The notes under the pieces: generated by a model | The model's database searches: none | What the model was told of the DNA's origin: nothing | The model's input: only the letters and a program-made list of their open reading frames with translations | Shown here: one piece after another, positions 27,311-36,076 of the stretch | How positions within the stretch are numbered: the stretch's first letter is position 1 | How the letters are laid out: each line of letters begins with the position of its first letter | Position numbers and translations under genes: made by a program | Assembly (NCBI GenBank): GCA_022361455.1 | Contig: JAKSAW010000010.1 | Location: 1-63,059 of the forward strand | DNA from: Pseudomonadales bacterium | Lineage (GTDB): Bacteria; Pseudomonadota; Gammaproteobacteria; Pseudomonadales; Ketobacteraceae | Length of the DNA stretch: 63,059 nt | Direction: 5' to 3'

Positions 27311-29050
27311 TTAACCCAACCAGAAAAACACGGTCGCTATTTGCGACAGCAACAACAAACCACTGGTAACTTTCCAAAATAATAAAGGATCTTTTTCTAG
27401 CAAAGGCCGCTGCTCCGCCTCCAGATACACTGGATTTGGGATTTTTAAATCGTGCACAAACTCCGAGAGACTTTCATAGCGCAACTCCGCTGATATTTGT
27501 AATGCTTTCTTAAGCGTGCCATCCATCCACAAAGGAACATGTGGGTTTAATCGATACGCAGGGGTGTAACTTAATCGACTAACCGCATTAACATTCTCAG
27601 AAACCTCATATTTCATCCCGTATGCGTGTTTTCCTGTAAGCATTTCGTAGAGTACTAGCGCAATGGAAAACTGATCACTCTTTTCGCTACGCGGTCGATT
27701 GAGTCTATATTCTGGTGCAGAATATTCCATAGTTCCCAAAGGAATTTCATGATCAATGGGGCTAGAAATTTCATCAACACCGGCAACAAACACAGAGCCA
27801 AAATCGATAATTATCGGATCGCCATCACGCATTATTATATTGTCTGGTTTTAGATCCTGATGGAGTGCTTCACGACGATGAAACGCACGAACTCCTTTCA
27901 CTACTTTCTCAATAATTTCCACCGCTTGCCTAACATCAACATGCCCCTTTTCAGCCATGTAGGCTCCTAATGTGGGACCTTCAACATATTCCATTAGATA
28001 ATATAGAAATGTTCGCGGCTGAGTAGGCTGACAAACATTAACGACGTAGGGGCTATCGACGCGAGAGCCTACCCATTCTTCCATGATGAAACGTTCAATA
28101 TATGCGGGATCATCTTCATAATTACGAGATGGTGTCTTCATCACGTACTGTTTAGCGCTAATAATGTCCTCAACCAGATACAGCTGGCTACGTTGGCTGG
28201 CATAGATTTCTTTTAGTACCACTAATCCATCCAAGCGCATCCCAGATGCTAGTTCCGGCGGGAATGCCTTTTCAGATAAACGGTTGACTGCATCTTCATT
28301 AGTTTGCAAGCCTAATGAATCAACCCGTATTGCTTGGCAACTTAAGTTATCATCACTGTTATTATCTTTAGCGACCTCGACGAGCTCATCAACCAATATT
28401 TGTAGATCACCACTGAGAGAGCCTTTACTGACTATTTGTTTGAAGTGCTTTGGTTTTATCCAGTCATGAATTCCATCGGTAGTCGAAACAAATACATCCC
28501 CAGGCTCAATATCTAAACGAATAAAATCGATATCGAGATTTAAATCAATGCCCATAGCACGGGCTAAATAGTGTTTTTCCGCGGAAATATGGGCTACATG
28601 ATCCTTGGTGATCTGCTCTACCTCTCCATCTCGAAAACGATAAATACGACTATCTCCGACATGAAAGATATAGGCAGTTTGTGACTTGAGCACCAAAGCG
28701 CTTAGGGTACAAACGTAACCTTTTTCATGATCAATGTAGCTTTGACTTTGTCCCCATAACCAACGGTTCAATGCCGTCAATACCTTGTGTGCAGACTGTT
28801 TTACACTCCAAGGATCTGGTGTAGAGAAATAATCATTTAGAAAACCTTTAACACATGCTTCGGCTGCTTCCCTACCCGCCTCTGCCGCACTTACTCCGTC
28901 ACAAATAACAGCCGCAACACCTTTGGAGGTAAGCTGAACCCCCTCTGGAATATGTATGCCAATACTATCCTCGTTTTGTGGCTTAACCCCAGCCTCAGAA
29001 CGCTGTGCGGTAGAAACACTTAACGACTGTTCAAAAACAGGGGCATTCAT
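27311..29050 (-). CDS. PP2C phosphatase-Ser/Thr kinase fusion with C-terminal membrane anchor
   Basis: 579 residues from ATG 29050 (an in-frame start at 29107 lacks support). The N-terminal PP2C-type phosphatase (about 8-240) has the metal residues in QNEDSIG, VICDGVSAAE, HVGDSRIYRF, STTDGIHDW and SDDNLSC. An Hanks-type kinase (about 265-540) follows with the ATP lysine in YVMKTPS, HQDLKPDNIIM and IDFGSVF, and the chain ends in one membrane helix (VTSGLLLLSQIATVFFWLG). Phosphatase and kinase in one chain suggests a reversible switch. In Pseudomonas a homologue sits between the nitrate transporter and nirBD, so a role in controlling nitrate assimilation is plausible; the target is unknown. A terminator lies about 30 bases upstream of the start. 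Confidence 0.9.
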   Translation of the reverse strand: MNAPVFEQSLSVSTAQRSEAGVKPQNEDSIGIHIPEGVQLTSKGVAAVICDGVSAAEAGREAAEACVKGFLNDYFSTPDPWSVKQSAHKVLTALNRWLWGQSQSYIDHEKGYVCTLSALVLKSQTAYIFHVGDSRIYRFRDGEVEQITKDHVAHISAEKHYLARAMGIDLNLDIDFIRLDIEPGDVFVSTTDGIHDWIKPKHFKQIVSKGSLSGDLQILVDELVEVAKDNNSDDNLSCQAIRVDSLGLQTNEDAVNRLSEKAFPPELASGMRLDGLVVLKEIYASQRSQLYLVEDIISAKQYVMKTPSRNYEDDPAYIERFIMEEWVGSRVDSPYVVNVCQPTQPRTFLYYLMEYVEGPTLGAYMAEKGHVDVRQAVEIIEKVVKGVRAFHRREALHQDLKPDNIIMRDGDPIIIDFGSVFVAGVDEISSPIDHEIPLGTMEYSAPEYRLNRPRSEKSDQFSIALVLYEMLTGKHAYGMKYEVSENVNAVSRLSYTPAYRLNPHVPLWMDGTLKKALQISAELRYESLSEFVHDLKIPNPVYLEAEQRPLLEKDPLLFWKVTSGLLLLSQIATVFFWLG

Positions 29051-29079
29051 AGCAATACTCAATCCGCAACAGCATGTAG

Positions 29080-29115
29080 ATAATAAAAAACAAACAGGGG
29101 CGATCAACGCCCCTG
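29080..29115 (-). terminator. Intrinsic terminator between the nitrate transporter and the PP2C-kinase gene
   Basis: On the minus strand CAGGGGCG (29115-29108) pairs with CGCCCCTG (29102-29095) around a 5-base loop and is followed by a T-rich run (29094-29081). It lies in the gap between the transporter stop (29161) and the kinase start (29050), so it should cut most transcripts after the transporter gene or act as an attenuator for the kinase gene. Confidence 0.8.
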
Positions 29116-29160
29116 CTATTTCACCAACGAATCAAAATAGTCTCTTAGACATCGATTTGA

Positions 29161-30630
29161 TTAGCTCACTTCAATTAATTGCACAGTACCATCTGGCAAT
29201 ACTTCTGTCATATGTCCTTTTGGTTCATCAATAAATTGAACAGCAACGAACACAACTGCAGCACAAGCAGCTATCACCATAAAGAAAGTGGACGCATCAA
29301 CAAAAGATAGCACCGTCAAGAATATAACTGCACCTACATTACCATAAGCACCAGCCATACCTGCAATTTGACCTGTCATACGACGCTGCACCAAAGGTAC
29401 AATAGCAAACACAGCACCTTCGCCAGCTTGTACAAAGAAGGAACATGACATAGTCGCCAGCACAGCTAGCGGAATCCACCAGCCACCATCAATTTGACTC
29501 ATAATCAAATAGCCAACGGCCAAACCACAGACCAAAATGCTTAGGGATTTTTTGCGTCCAAATTTATCACTAAGAAATCCGCCTGTTGGGCGAGCCACCA
29601 AGTTCATAAAGGCGAATCCTGAGGCCAACAAGCCTGCCTTAACTGCATCAAGCTCAAATGTATCCATAAAGAATAGAGGCAACATGGACACAACTGCGAG
29701 CTCAGAACCAAAGGTTACTAAGTATGCAACATCCAAAACAGCGACTTGTTTAAAACTATAACGCTGATTTTCTGGAACAGGCTCTTTAAAGATATGCTTG
29801 TTCACTTTATAGATTTGCGATGTTTGGAAAATAAACAGCACCACTAAACCGACATATAACATGGTAGCTGTACTATCTGTTAGCAAGGCAACTCCCGCTG
29901 GAGACAGCTTCCATGTTAAGACTGCAAGTGCAATATACATGGGAACATTCATAGCCAAGTAGAAATAGAAATCTTTAACGCTTGTCACTTCTAGTCCACC
30001 TGATTTTTTTGGCTTAAAGTAAGTTGAGCCTTTAGGAGTGTTTTGTGCTTTAAAGAAATAAAACACTCCATATAAACCAGCCAAAACACCTGTAGTAGCT
30101 ATAGCATAGCGCCAGCCATCGTCGCCACCGTACAAAAGAGCCAAAGTTGGCAGAGTCATTGCCGCTGCGGCAGATCCAAAATTACCCCAGCCGCCATAGA
30201 TACCTTCGGCAACACCTACTTGCTTAGCAGGAAACCATTCGCCGACCATACGAATGCCGATAACAAAACCAGCGCCGACAAAGCCAAGAAGAAATCGCAT
30301 TAGAGCCAGCTGCTCATAAGAATCAGCAAAAGCAAAACCAAAGCAAACAAAGGAGCCTAGCACTAACAAGCCACTGTAAACTTTTCGAGGGCCGAACTTA
30401 TCTACTAAGATTCCAATAATAATTCGCGCTGGAATTGTCAAAGCAACGTTGAGAATCAAAAGTGCCTTTACTTGAGCACCAGTCAAATCAAAGGCTTCTT
30501 TTATCGCCGCTAATAAAGGGGCGTGACTGAACCATACGACAAACGTAATAAAGAACGCTATCCATGTCATATGCAACGTTCTGATTCTCGGACTAGAAAA
30601 ATCTAGCAAATTGAGCTTTTCAGTGCTCAT
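29161..30630 (-). CDS. nasA: Nitrate/nitrite MFS transporter of the NNP family
   Basis: 489 residues, about 12 membrane helices, from ATG 30630 with GGAGAG four bases upstream (an in-frame TTG at 30642 is not needed). The nitrate-signature motifs of the NNP family are seen twice: [14 protein letters not shown] (about 150-163) and [14 protein letters not shown] in the second half; the arginine in [12 protein letters not shown] is also typical. It should import nitrate for the reductase encoded divergently. A sigma54 promoter lies upstream (30723-30738). A terminator follows, before the PP2C-kinase gene. Named after the Pseudomonas nitrate transporter; family NarK/NasA is certain, the direction (uptake) is inferred from the assimilation context. 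Confidence 0.92.
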   Translation of the reverse strand: MSTEKLNLLDFSSPRIRTLHMTWIAFFITFVVWFSHAPLLAAIKEAFDLTGAQVKALLILNVALTIPARIIIGILVDKFGPRKVYSGLLVLGSFVCFGFAFADSYEQLALMRFLLGFVGAGFVIGIRMVGEWFPAKQVGVAEGIYGGWGNFGSAAAAMTLPTLALLYGGDDGWRYAIATTGVLAGLYGVFYFFKAQNTPKGSTYFKPKKSGGLEVTSVKDFYFYLAMNVPMYIALAVLTWKLSPAGVALLTDSTATMLYVGLVVLFIFQTSQIYKVNKHIFKEPVPENQRYSFKQVAVLDVAYLVTFGSELAVVSMLPLFFMDTFELDAVKAGLLASGFAFMNLVARPTGGFLSDKFGRKKSLSILVCGLAVGYLIMSQIDGGWWIPLAVLATMSCSFFVQAGEGAVFAIVPLVQRRMTGQIAGMAGAYGNVGAVIFLTVLSFVDASTFFMVIAACAAVVFVAVQFIDEPKGHMTEVLPDGTVQLIEVS

Positions 30631-30722
30631 GTTTCTCTCCAAAAACTAAGTAAGGTAAAAACCAAGTAATTCAAAAAACGTTTAGGTAGATTTGCCCTAG
30701 CACAAAACGTTTGCCCAGCCTC

Positions 30723-30738
30723 TGCAACCGCTATGCCA
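30723..30738 (-). promoter_or_regulatory. Sigma54 promoter reading towards the nitrate transporter
   Basis: On the minus strand TGGCATAGCGGTTGCA runs from 30738 to 30723: GG and GC are separated by exactly 10 bases and TTGCA matches the -12 element. The predicted start near 30712 leaves a leader of about 82 bases before ATG 30630. Confidence 0.75.
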
Positions 30739-30836
30739 CCAATCTATTATTCAAGAAACAAAGCCCTAATTTATTGCAGTCAGCACTAAAAAAACCCACC
30801 ACATCATCACGGGAAAGGAACCAAGCATCATTTAGG

Positions 30837-30848
30837 TGCACTATTTTG
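30837..30848. promoter_or_regulatory. Candidate NtrC site in the nas divergent region
   Basis: TGCACTATTTTG matches the first half of the strong E. coli NtrC site (TGCACTATATTG) in 11 of 12 positions. It lies about 100 bases from the minus-strand sigma54 promoter and about 190 from the plus-strand one, so one enhancer could serve both. The second half of the palindrome is degenerate. Confidence 0.45.
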
Positions 30849-31030
30849 CTATTTTTTTCCAAAATAGCTCAACCAGCATCACTCGATGATTTTTCATTTG
30901 GCACCACGCATGAGCACATTTGCACTTACACGAACCAAATGAAGGCATTAACACCTCTTTTGCTCATCAATGAATCAATTTATGCCTCTATATAAAGCAG
31001 AGAAATTCTTTAACCAGAAGGAGCAAACAC

Positions 31031-31046
31031 TGGCACACCCTTTGCA
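31031..31046 (+). promoter_or_regulatory. Sigma54 promoter of the nitrate reductase gene
   Basis: TGGCACACCCTTTGCA fits the -24/-12 consensus almost perfectly, with GG (31032-31033) and GC (31044-31045) 10 bases apart. The expected start near 31057 is about 40 bases before ATG 31097. With the opposing promoter it makes the 30631-31096 gap a divergent sigma54 control region; no gene is seen in this gap. Confidence 0.88.
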
Positions 31047-31096
31047 AAAATTGACGCTAATCAATTTTTTCATTTTAACTATTGGTGATTGGTTCT

Positions 31097-33286
31097 ATGT
31101 TATTCGGCCGAAGAAAGCGCAAACCGATTGTGATTCCGAACAAGACTGTTAAGGAATGGAAGTACACAACTTGTAACTATTGTTCTACCGGTTGCGCCAT
31201 TGAAATCGGCATAGACGAACAAGGCAAAGTAGTTACCAGCCGAGGGCACGCCGGTGCGGACGTAAACCGGGGCAAGCTATGCATCAAAGGATTGCTAGAG
31301 ACCGAGCTATTTGAATCACCCGGCCGCGGTACCGAGCCATTGATACGCCAGCGATTTCACGAACCCTTCGAAAAAACTGATTGGGATACAGCACTCGACA
31401 CAACCGCAAACAAGATCAAAGAAATCCAAGCTAAATACGGACGCGATTCTTTTGCAGTGGTATCTACCGGGCAACTGCTCACCGAAGAGTTCTATACCCT
31501 TGGCAAACTTACCCGCGGCTGCATAGGCACTAACAACTATGACGGCAACACCACTCTGTGCATGGCATCAGCAGTGTCTGGTTACAAACGCTCGTTTGGT
31601 TCCGATGGCCCACCAGGCTGCTATGAAGATTTTGAGCACACAGACTGCTTGATGGCTTTCGGCTCCAACCTACCGGAACAGCATCCAGTTATTTACTGGC
31701 GTTTGAAAGAAGCTCGCGAAAAAAGAAAGTTTCCACTTATTGTAGTGGACCCTCGGGTAACCATGTTTGCTCAGTTCGCAGATATTCACTTACCCATCAC
31801 ACCCGGTACAGACACCGTCTTAATTAACGCCATGATGCATGTGATCTTTGACGAAGGCTTAGAAGATCGTTCCTATATAGAAGCAAATACATCAGGCATA
31901 GAAGAGCTAGAAAAACTCGCTCAAGACTACAATCCCAAACTTGCACAGAAGGTTTGCGGTATCGATGAAGACACCATTCGCCAAGTAGCTCGGCTATATG
32001 CTAAAGCGGATGCATCCATGAGTATTTGGACGATGGGTATCAACCAAAGCACCCATGGGTCCGACGGTGTCGTTAACATCAACAACCTTAATTTAGTAAC
32101 AGGCAATATCGGTAAGCCAGGCGGTACTAGCCTATCAATTACAGGCCAATGTAACGCCATGGGTACTCGCGAATGGTCATCGTGTTCAGGTTTACCAGGC
32201 TACCGTTATTTGGAAAATGAAAAAGACCGAAAAGACATTGCAGATTTTTGGGGTATAGATCCCGAATTCTTTCCCAAAAAGCGCGGCCTAGCTCAGACAG
32301 ATATTTTTCCTGCCATTGAATCTGGAGAAATCAAAGGGCTATGGCTAATCGCCACCAACCCCATGACATCGATGCCGAACTTACCAAGAATTCGTAAGTC
32401 ATTCCAAAATTTAGAATTCCTAGTGGTTCAAGATGTGTATGAAGATGTGGAAACCAACCAATATTCTCACGTCTATTTCCCTGCTGCGGTTTGGGCAGAA
32501 AAAGAAGGCTGCCACACTAACACTGAGCGACGAGTGAACTTGACCCGAAACGTTCTCAAGCCATATGCAAATTCAAAACCTGACTTTTGGATTTTCAAAG
32601 AAATGGCCAAACGTTTTGAAAATGGAGAAAAAATTGAATTCCCTGAAACACCAGAAGGCGCCTTCAACGAAATGAAGCAGCTATCGGTTGGCACAGGGCG
32701 TACGCTCGATATATCCGGCATGAGTTATGAAAAGATTGAGGCAGCACGAGGCATTCAATGGCCCTATCGTGCAGACAGCGAAACCTTAAAAGGAGACCCT
32801 CGCCTCTATACCGATGGTCATTTCCAAACAGCTAGCGGCAAAGCAAATTTAATCCCGGTGCGGTTCGTTAATAATAATGAATGCCCCGATGATGAATATC
32901 CTTTCTGGCTTAACAGTGGTCGCGTTGTGGAGCACTTTCACACTCGCACCCGTACCGGAAAAATTGGCAACTGCAATAAGTTCAGTCCAACCCCTTATAT
33001 GGAAATGAATCCTGATGCCGCTGAAGAGCTAGGTGTGCAGCATCAATCTTATGTGCGTTTAACTTCGCGAAGAGGAGACGCGGTGGTTATGGTACAGCTT
33101 ACTCAGCGAGTACCGCGCAATATGGTATTCATTCCCTTCCACTATCACGATTGTGTAAATCGATTAACGCTTGGTTTACTGGACCCTTACTCTCGTCAAC
33201 CCGCATTTAAACAGTGCGCGGTTCGAATAGAGCATGTGGACCAGGAGGAAGCGGCCCGCTTGAACGCTGAACGTAGGGCATATTAA
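31097..33286 (+). CDS. Assimilatory nitrate reductase, molybdopterin catalytic subunit
   Basis: 729 residues from ATG 31097 (TTG 31082 is in frame but starts in the promoter leader). A 4Fe-4S motif CX2CX3C is at TCNYCSTGCAIEI with the fourth Cys in NRGKLCIKG; the molybdopterin-dinucleotide parts include TTLCMASAVSGYKRSFG, NPMTSMPNLPR and the C-terminal LNSGRVVEHFHTRTRTG, which fit nitrate reductases of the NasA/NapA branch. No Tat signal is present (the RR near the start lacks a hydrophobic segment), so it is cytoplasmic. The chain ends without the C-terminal 2Fe-2S (BFD-like) domain found in longer assimilatory enzymes (about 900 residues), so electrons must come from another subunit, most likely the next gene's product. 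Confidence 0.9.
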   Translation: MLFGRRKRKPIVIPNKTVKEWKYTTCNYCSTGCAIEIGIDEQGKVVTSRGHAGADVNRGKLCIKGLLETELFESPGRGTEPLIRQRFHEPFEKTDWDTALDTTANKIKEIQAKYGRDSFAVVSTGQLLTEEFYTLGKLTRGCIGTNNYDGNTTLCMASAVSGYKRSFGSDGPPGCYEDFEHTDCLMAFGSNLPEQHPVIYWRLKEAREKRKFPLIVVDPRVTMFAQFADIHLPITPGTDTVLINAMMHVIFDEGLEDRSYIEANTSGIEELEKLAQDYNPKLAQKVCGIDEDTIRQVARLYAKADASMSIWTMGINQSTHGSDGVVNINNLNLVTGNIGKPGGTSLSITGQCNAMGTREWSSCSGLPGYRYLENEKDRKDIADFWGIDPEFFPKKRGLAQTDIFPAIESGEIKGLWLIATNPMTSMPNLPRIRKSFQNLEFLVVQDVYEDVETNQYSHVYFPAAVWAEKEGCHTNTERRVNLTRNVLKPYANSKPDFWIFKEMAKRFENGEKIEFPETPEGAFNEMKQLSVGTGRTLDISGMSYEKIEAARGIQWPYRADSETLKGDPRLYTDGHFQTASGKANLIPVRFVNNNECPDDEYPFWLNSGRVVEHFHTRTRTGKIGNCNKFSPTPYMEMNPDAAEELGVQHQSYVRLTSRRGDAVVMVQLTQRVPRNMVFIPFHYHDCVNRLTLGLLDPYSRQPAFKQCAVRIEHVDQEEAARLNAERRAY

Positions 33287-33329
33287 AGACAAAGGGCATT
33301 GAGAGACTAAGGGCGTAGAGAGATTAATT

Positions 33330-35327
33330 ATGTTTGATTCCAAAGATAATCCACAAAATAAAGCGGAGCGCTTCCCGGGAGACGACCTCGTTCAGTCTTC
33401 ACAGGCAGACACTCAATCTAAAGAAACCAAGCAAAAAGATGGAAGTACGCTTTGGGAAATTCGCACAGAAGAGCGCCCCTATGCATTTCTAAATGACCCA
33501 ACCCATGAAGAAACCAATCGATATGGGCAAAAGATAGATCTCATTGATTTAACTGGGCTACCGAAAGAACGTCCCATGTTTATCAATGAAAACCCTGAAG
33601 TAGGCACCAATCCAAATCGAAACAAGCAGCATGGTTTTTTCTTTACCGCTGACAACTGTATAGGCTGTCACGCCTGTGAGGCGGCCTGTAGCGAGAAGAA
33701 TGAAAACCCAGCACATATCGCATTCCGTTCTGTTGGTTATGTTGAAGGGGGTTCCTATCCAGACTATAAGCGCATGAATATCTCCATGGCTTGTAATCAC
33801 TGCGACAATCCCGTTTGCTTAAAAGGCTGCCCAACAAAAGCTTATACCAAACATGCAGAATATGGTGCGGTATTGCAGGATCCTGAAACTTGTTTCGGTT
33901 GCGGATACTGCACTTGGGTTTGCCCTTATAACGCCCCACAACTAGACCCAATTCAAGGCCAGGTTTCTAAATGCAACATGTGCGTTGATAGACTCGAAGT
34001 TGGTTTAAAACCCGCTTGCGTTTCTGCGTGCCTGGGCAATGCATTGGATTTTGGCGTCGTTGAGAATATCCCAGAGAATAGAGAGCAAGCTAAAACCTCT
34101 ATTCCTGGATTCCCAAATCCCGACATCACTCACCCTAACATCCGCTTTCAACAGACACGAACTATGCCGGATGAAATGACCCGCACAGATTCAATGCCAG
34201 TGAAATATCACAAAAATGAGGAAGGGTCCTACTCACCTGTCATTGACCAGAAGACAGGTAAGCAAACCTTTTGGAATCTCTCACGGTTGAGCTCAAGGGA
34301 AAATCCATTAGTGTTATTTACCCTTTCAGCCCAAGCAGCTATTGGCGCCTTCGGTATTACCTTTTTAGGCAGTCTTTTCGGTGTAGAAAGTCTAAGCAGC
34401 TTTAGCCAATCTAGCATGTACATACCGCTAGGAGCCTTGAGCTTTTTACTGATTGGATTCGCTTTGTTCATGTCAACCATGCACCTTGGTAAACCTATTC
34501 GTTTTTATCGCGGCTTTAATAATTGGCGCTATTCTCCAGTGAGTCGAGAAGGTTTGGGCATCGCTGCCTTTATGGGAACCCTCGGGGCACACTTAGCATT
34601 CAGTTTGCCGAATAATGCTGTGGTTCAAGACTTATTCCTTTCAATAACAGGAACCAGTTTTAGTCATTGGTTTAATTTAGAAATGCTCGCAAATATCGCA
34701 ACAGTTTTTGGTGTACTCGCAATCCCATCAGGTTTAGTCGGCCTTTACTATATGAATCGTTGTTATCGCATTGAAGCACGACCATTTTGGAATCATTGGC
34801 AAGTGGCAACGTCCTTCTTCGGCAACATGCTATCACTAGGGTCTTTAATCGCAGGGACTGTTGTGATTACAACTTTACTGGCATTAGGGGAAAGCATAAG
34901 TTCAAGCTTAGTGGTATTTGGCAGCGCCATGTTATTTGGCTTGTTACTTGAAGCCGTGGGCCTTTTCTTCCACAACAAAGACATGCTTAAAGGTGAGCAT
35001 GAAGGTGCAGCATCCCACTATGTACAATTAACCACCTTTGGCAAAACCTATAAAGCTCGCAATGCGTTAATTGCATTTAATCTAGTATTCATAACAGGTC
35101 TACTTACTTCAGGGATTACCATGCCATGGATTTTAATTGGCTGGGGTATAGCGGGAGTAGCACTAATCGCTACCGCTACTGCAGGTCGCGCATTATTCTA
35201 CGTGCTAGTTATTCCAACGACTATGCCTGGCGCTTTCTTCTGGAAGAATAAAGGTTTTGAAGAGCATGCTCGTGATATCGGACTAGCTAACATGCCACAA
35301 GTTGGCGTGGTTCCTGATGCCCACTAA
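33330..35327 (+). CDS. Fused iron-sulfur (DmsB-like) and membrane-anchor (DmsC-like) protein
   Basis: 665 residues, a natural fusion of two normally separate DMSO-reductase-type subunits. After a hydrophilic 100-residue extension come four ferredoxin cysteine groups: CIGCHACEAAC, CNHCDNPVCLKGCP, CFGCGYCTWVCP and CNMCVDRLE followed by ACVSAC (about 110-240). A linker of about 75 residues leads to a DmsC-like anchor of about eight membrane helices (about 320-640), including LGKPIRFYRGFNNWRYSP, typical of DmsC quinol-oxidising subunits. The gene follows the reductase with a 43-base gap. Together they suggest that nitrate is reduced in the cytoplasm with electrons from membrane quinol. The DmsB-like module lacks a signal peptide, in keeping with a cytoplasmic site. 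Confidence 0.88.
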   Translation: MFDSKDNPQNKAERFPGDDLVQSSQADTQSKETKQKDGSTLWEIRTEERPYAFLNDPTHEETNRYGQKIDLIDLTGLPKERPMFINENPEVGTNPNRNKQHGFFFTADNCIGCHACEAACSEKNENPAHIAFRSVGYVEGGSYPDYKRMNISMACNHCDNPVCLKGCPTKAYTKHAEYGAVLQDPETCFGCGYCTWVCPYNAPQLDPIQGQVSKCNMCVDRLEVGLKPACVSACLGNALDFGVVENIPENREQAKTSIPGFPNPDITHPNIRFQQTRTMPDEMTRTDSMPVKYHKNEEGSYSPVIDQKTGKQTFWNLSRLSSRENPLVLFTLSAQAAIGAFGITFLGSLFGVESLSSFSQSSMYIPLGALSFLLIGFALFMSTMHLGKPIRFYRGFNNWRYSPVSREGLGIAAFMGTLGAHLAFSLPNNAVVQDLFLSITGTSFSHWFNLEMLANIATVFGVLAIPSGLVGLYYMNRCYRIEARPFWNHWQVATSFFGNMLSLGSLIAGTVVITTLLALGESISSSLVVFGSAMLFGLLLEAVGLFFHNKDMLKGEHEGAASHYVQLTTFGKTYKARNALIAFNLVFITGLLTSGITMPWILIGWGIAGVALIATATAGRALFYVLVIPTTMPGAFFWKNKGFEEHARDIGLANMPQVGVVPDAH

Positions 35328-35372
35328 GCAATGATATATAGCAGTTTATTTAAATCGACTAAAACATAAAGC

Positions 35373-35774
35373 ATGAGCATTTCTCTTGAATCAATTATCA
35401 ATAAATCAGTGCTGGTCGGCCTGAGCTACTTTGACTTGAATGGAAATTTACTACAACAACACCAGCTGTGTGGTCTAGTGGTGGAGACAGACAAGGAAAA
35501 GGGGATCGCGGTAAAATTGCTCAGCTCGAATGGTCAAAACCAGCAGGAAGAGTCGACAAAAGAGGAACATTTTGTTTTGCCTTCATCGTTATCGTGTTGG
35601 TTTAACGCACCCAAAGGCCAATACAAAAACGCAGACAGCGGCATCGATATCACAGATCCAGACTACTTAGTGACTTGGGATATTTATAAAAAACAAGATG
35701 AAGTTGAAGACGGTACTCATCAGTGGTGGGAGTGGGTTCCGAATACAGCTCCACCGCAAGTATCTAGCAACTGA
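35373..35774 (+). CDS. Hypothetical protein in the nitrate reductase operon, 133 residues
   Basis: I do not recognise this protein. It starts MSISLESIINKSVLVGLSYF, probably a beta-rich small fold, has no cysteine motif or membrane segment, and has a tryptophan-rich acidic end (VTWDIYKKQDEVEDGTHQWWEW). It lies 45 bases after the fused subunit on the same strand with normal codon use, so it is probably the last gene of the reductase operon. No clear Shine-Dalgarno sequence precedes the ATG. A role as assembly or accessory factor of the reductase is only a guess from position. Confidence 0.6.
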   Translation: MSISLESIINKSVLVGLSYFDLNGNLLQQHQLCGLVVETDKEKGIAVKLLSSNGQNQQEESTKEEHFVLPSSLSCWFNAPKGQYKNADSGIDITDPDYLVTWDIYKKQDEVEDGTHQWWEWVPNTAPPQVSSN

Positions 35775-35788
35775 GTAGATAGGAATAA

Positions 35789-35998
35789 CTATCCTAAATC
35801 TTCACTTAGAGTGACTACACAAACTCCATGACTCTCTAGAGTCTTATTAAATTTCGGCACACCAAAGGTTGCAGCTGCAGCCAAGAGCGTACTGGCAATT
35901 CCATCCAATATTTGCTCATGATCCAAACCCATGTCATCACACTTATCCGCAATAGCATCGGCGAGCTCTTGAAGTTGTTCTTCACTTATCCCTGACAT
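35789..35998 (-). CDS. Small acidic hypothetical protein, 69 residues
   Basis: Function unknown. The sequence MSGISEEQLQELADAIADKCDDMGLDHEQILDG is strongly helical and acidic, with a mainly hydrophobic middle (IASTLLAAAATFGV). GGAGG lies 10 bases upstream of the ATG, so translation is likely. The gene is convergent with the hypothetical gene at the end of the reductase operon (14-base gap) and about 80 bases from the LysR gene, on the same strand as the latter. Confidence 0.55.
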   Translation of the reverse strand: MSGISEEQLQELADAIADKCDDMGLDHEQILDGIASTLLAAAATFGVPKFNKTLESHGVCVVTLSEDLG

Positions 35999-36076
35999 AA
36001 TTTGTTTTCCTCCAAGACAACTTCTCTAACATTAGTTTTTGTTATATTAAATAGTGACAAACAGAATAGCAGGCAA

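Noticed and set aside
30711..30995. A 94-codon open frame on the plus strand in the nas divergent region
   Set aside because: It overlaps the minus-strand sigma54 promoter and the NtrC-like site, has no ribosome site and no recognisable protein pattern.
31097..33286. A periplasmic (Nap) or respiratory (Nar) nitrate reductase or a formate dehydrogenase
   Set aside because: No Tat signal, no NapB/NarH-type neighbours, and the gene sits with a nitrate transporter and nirBD; formate dehydrogenase is not fully excluded.
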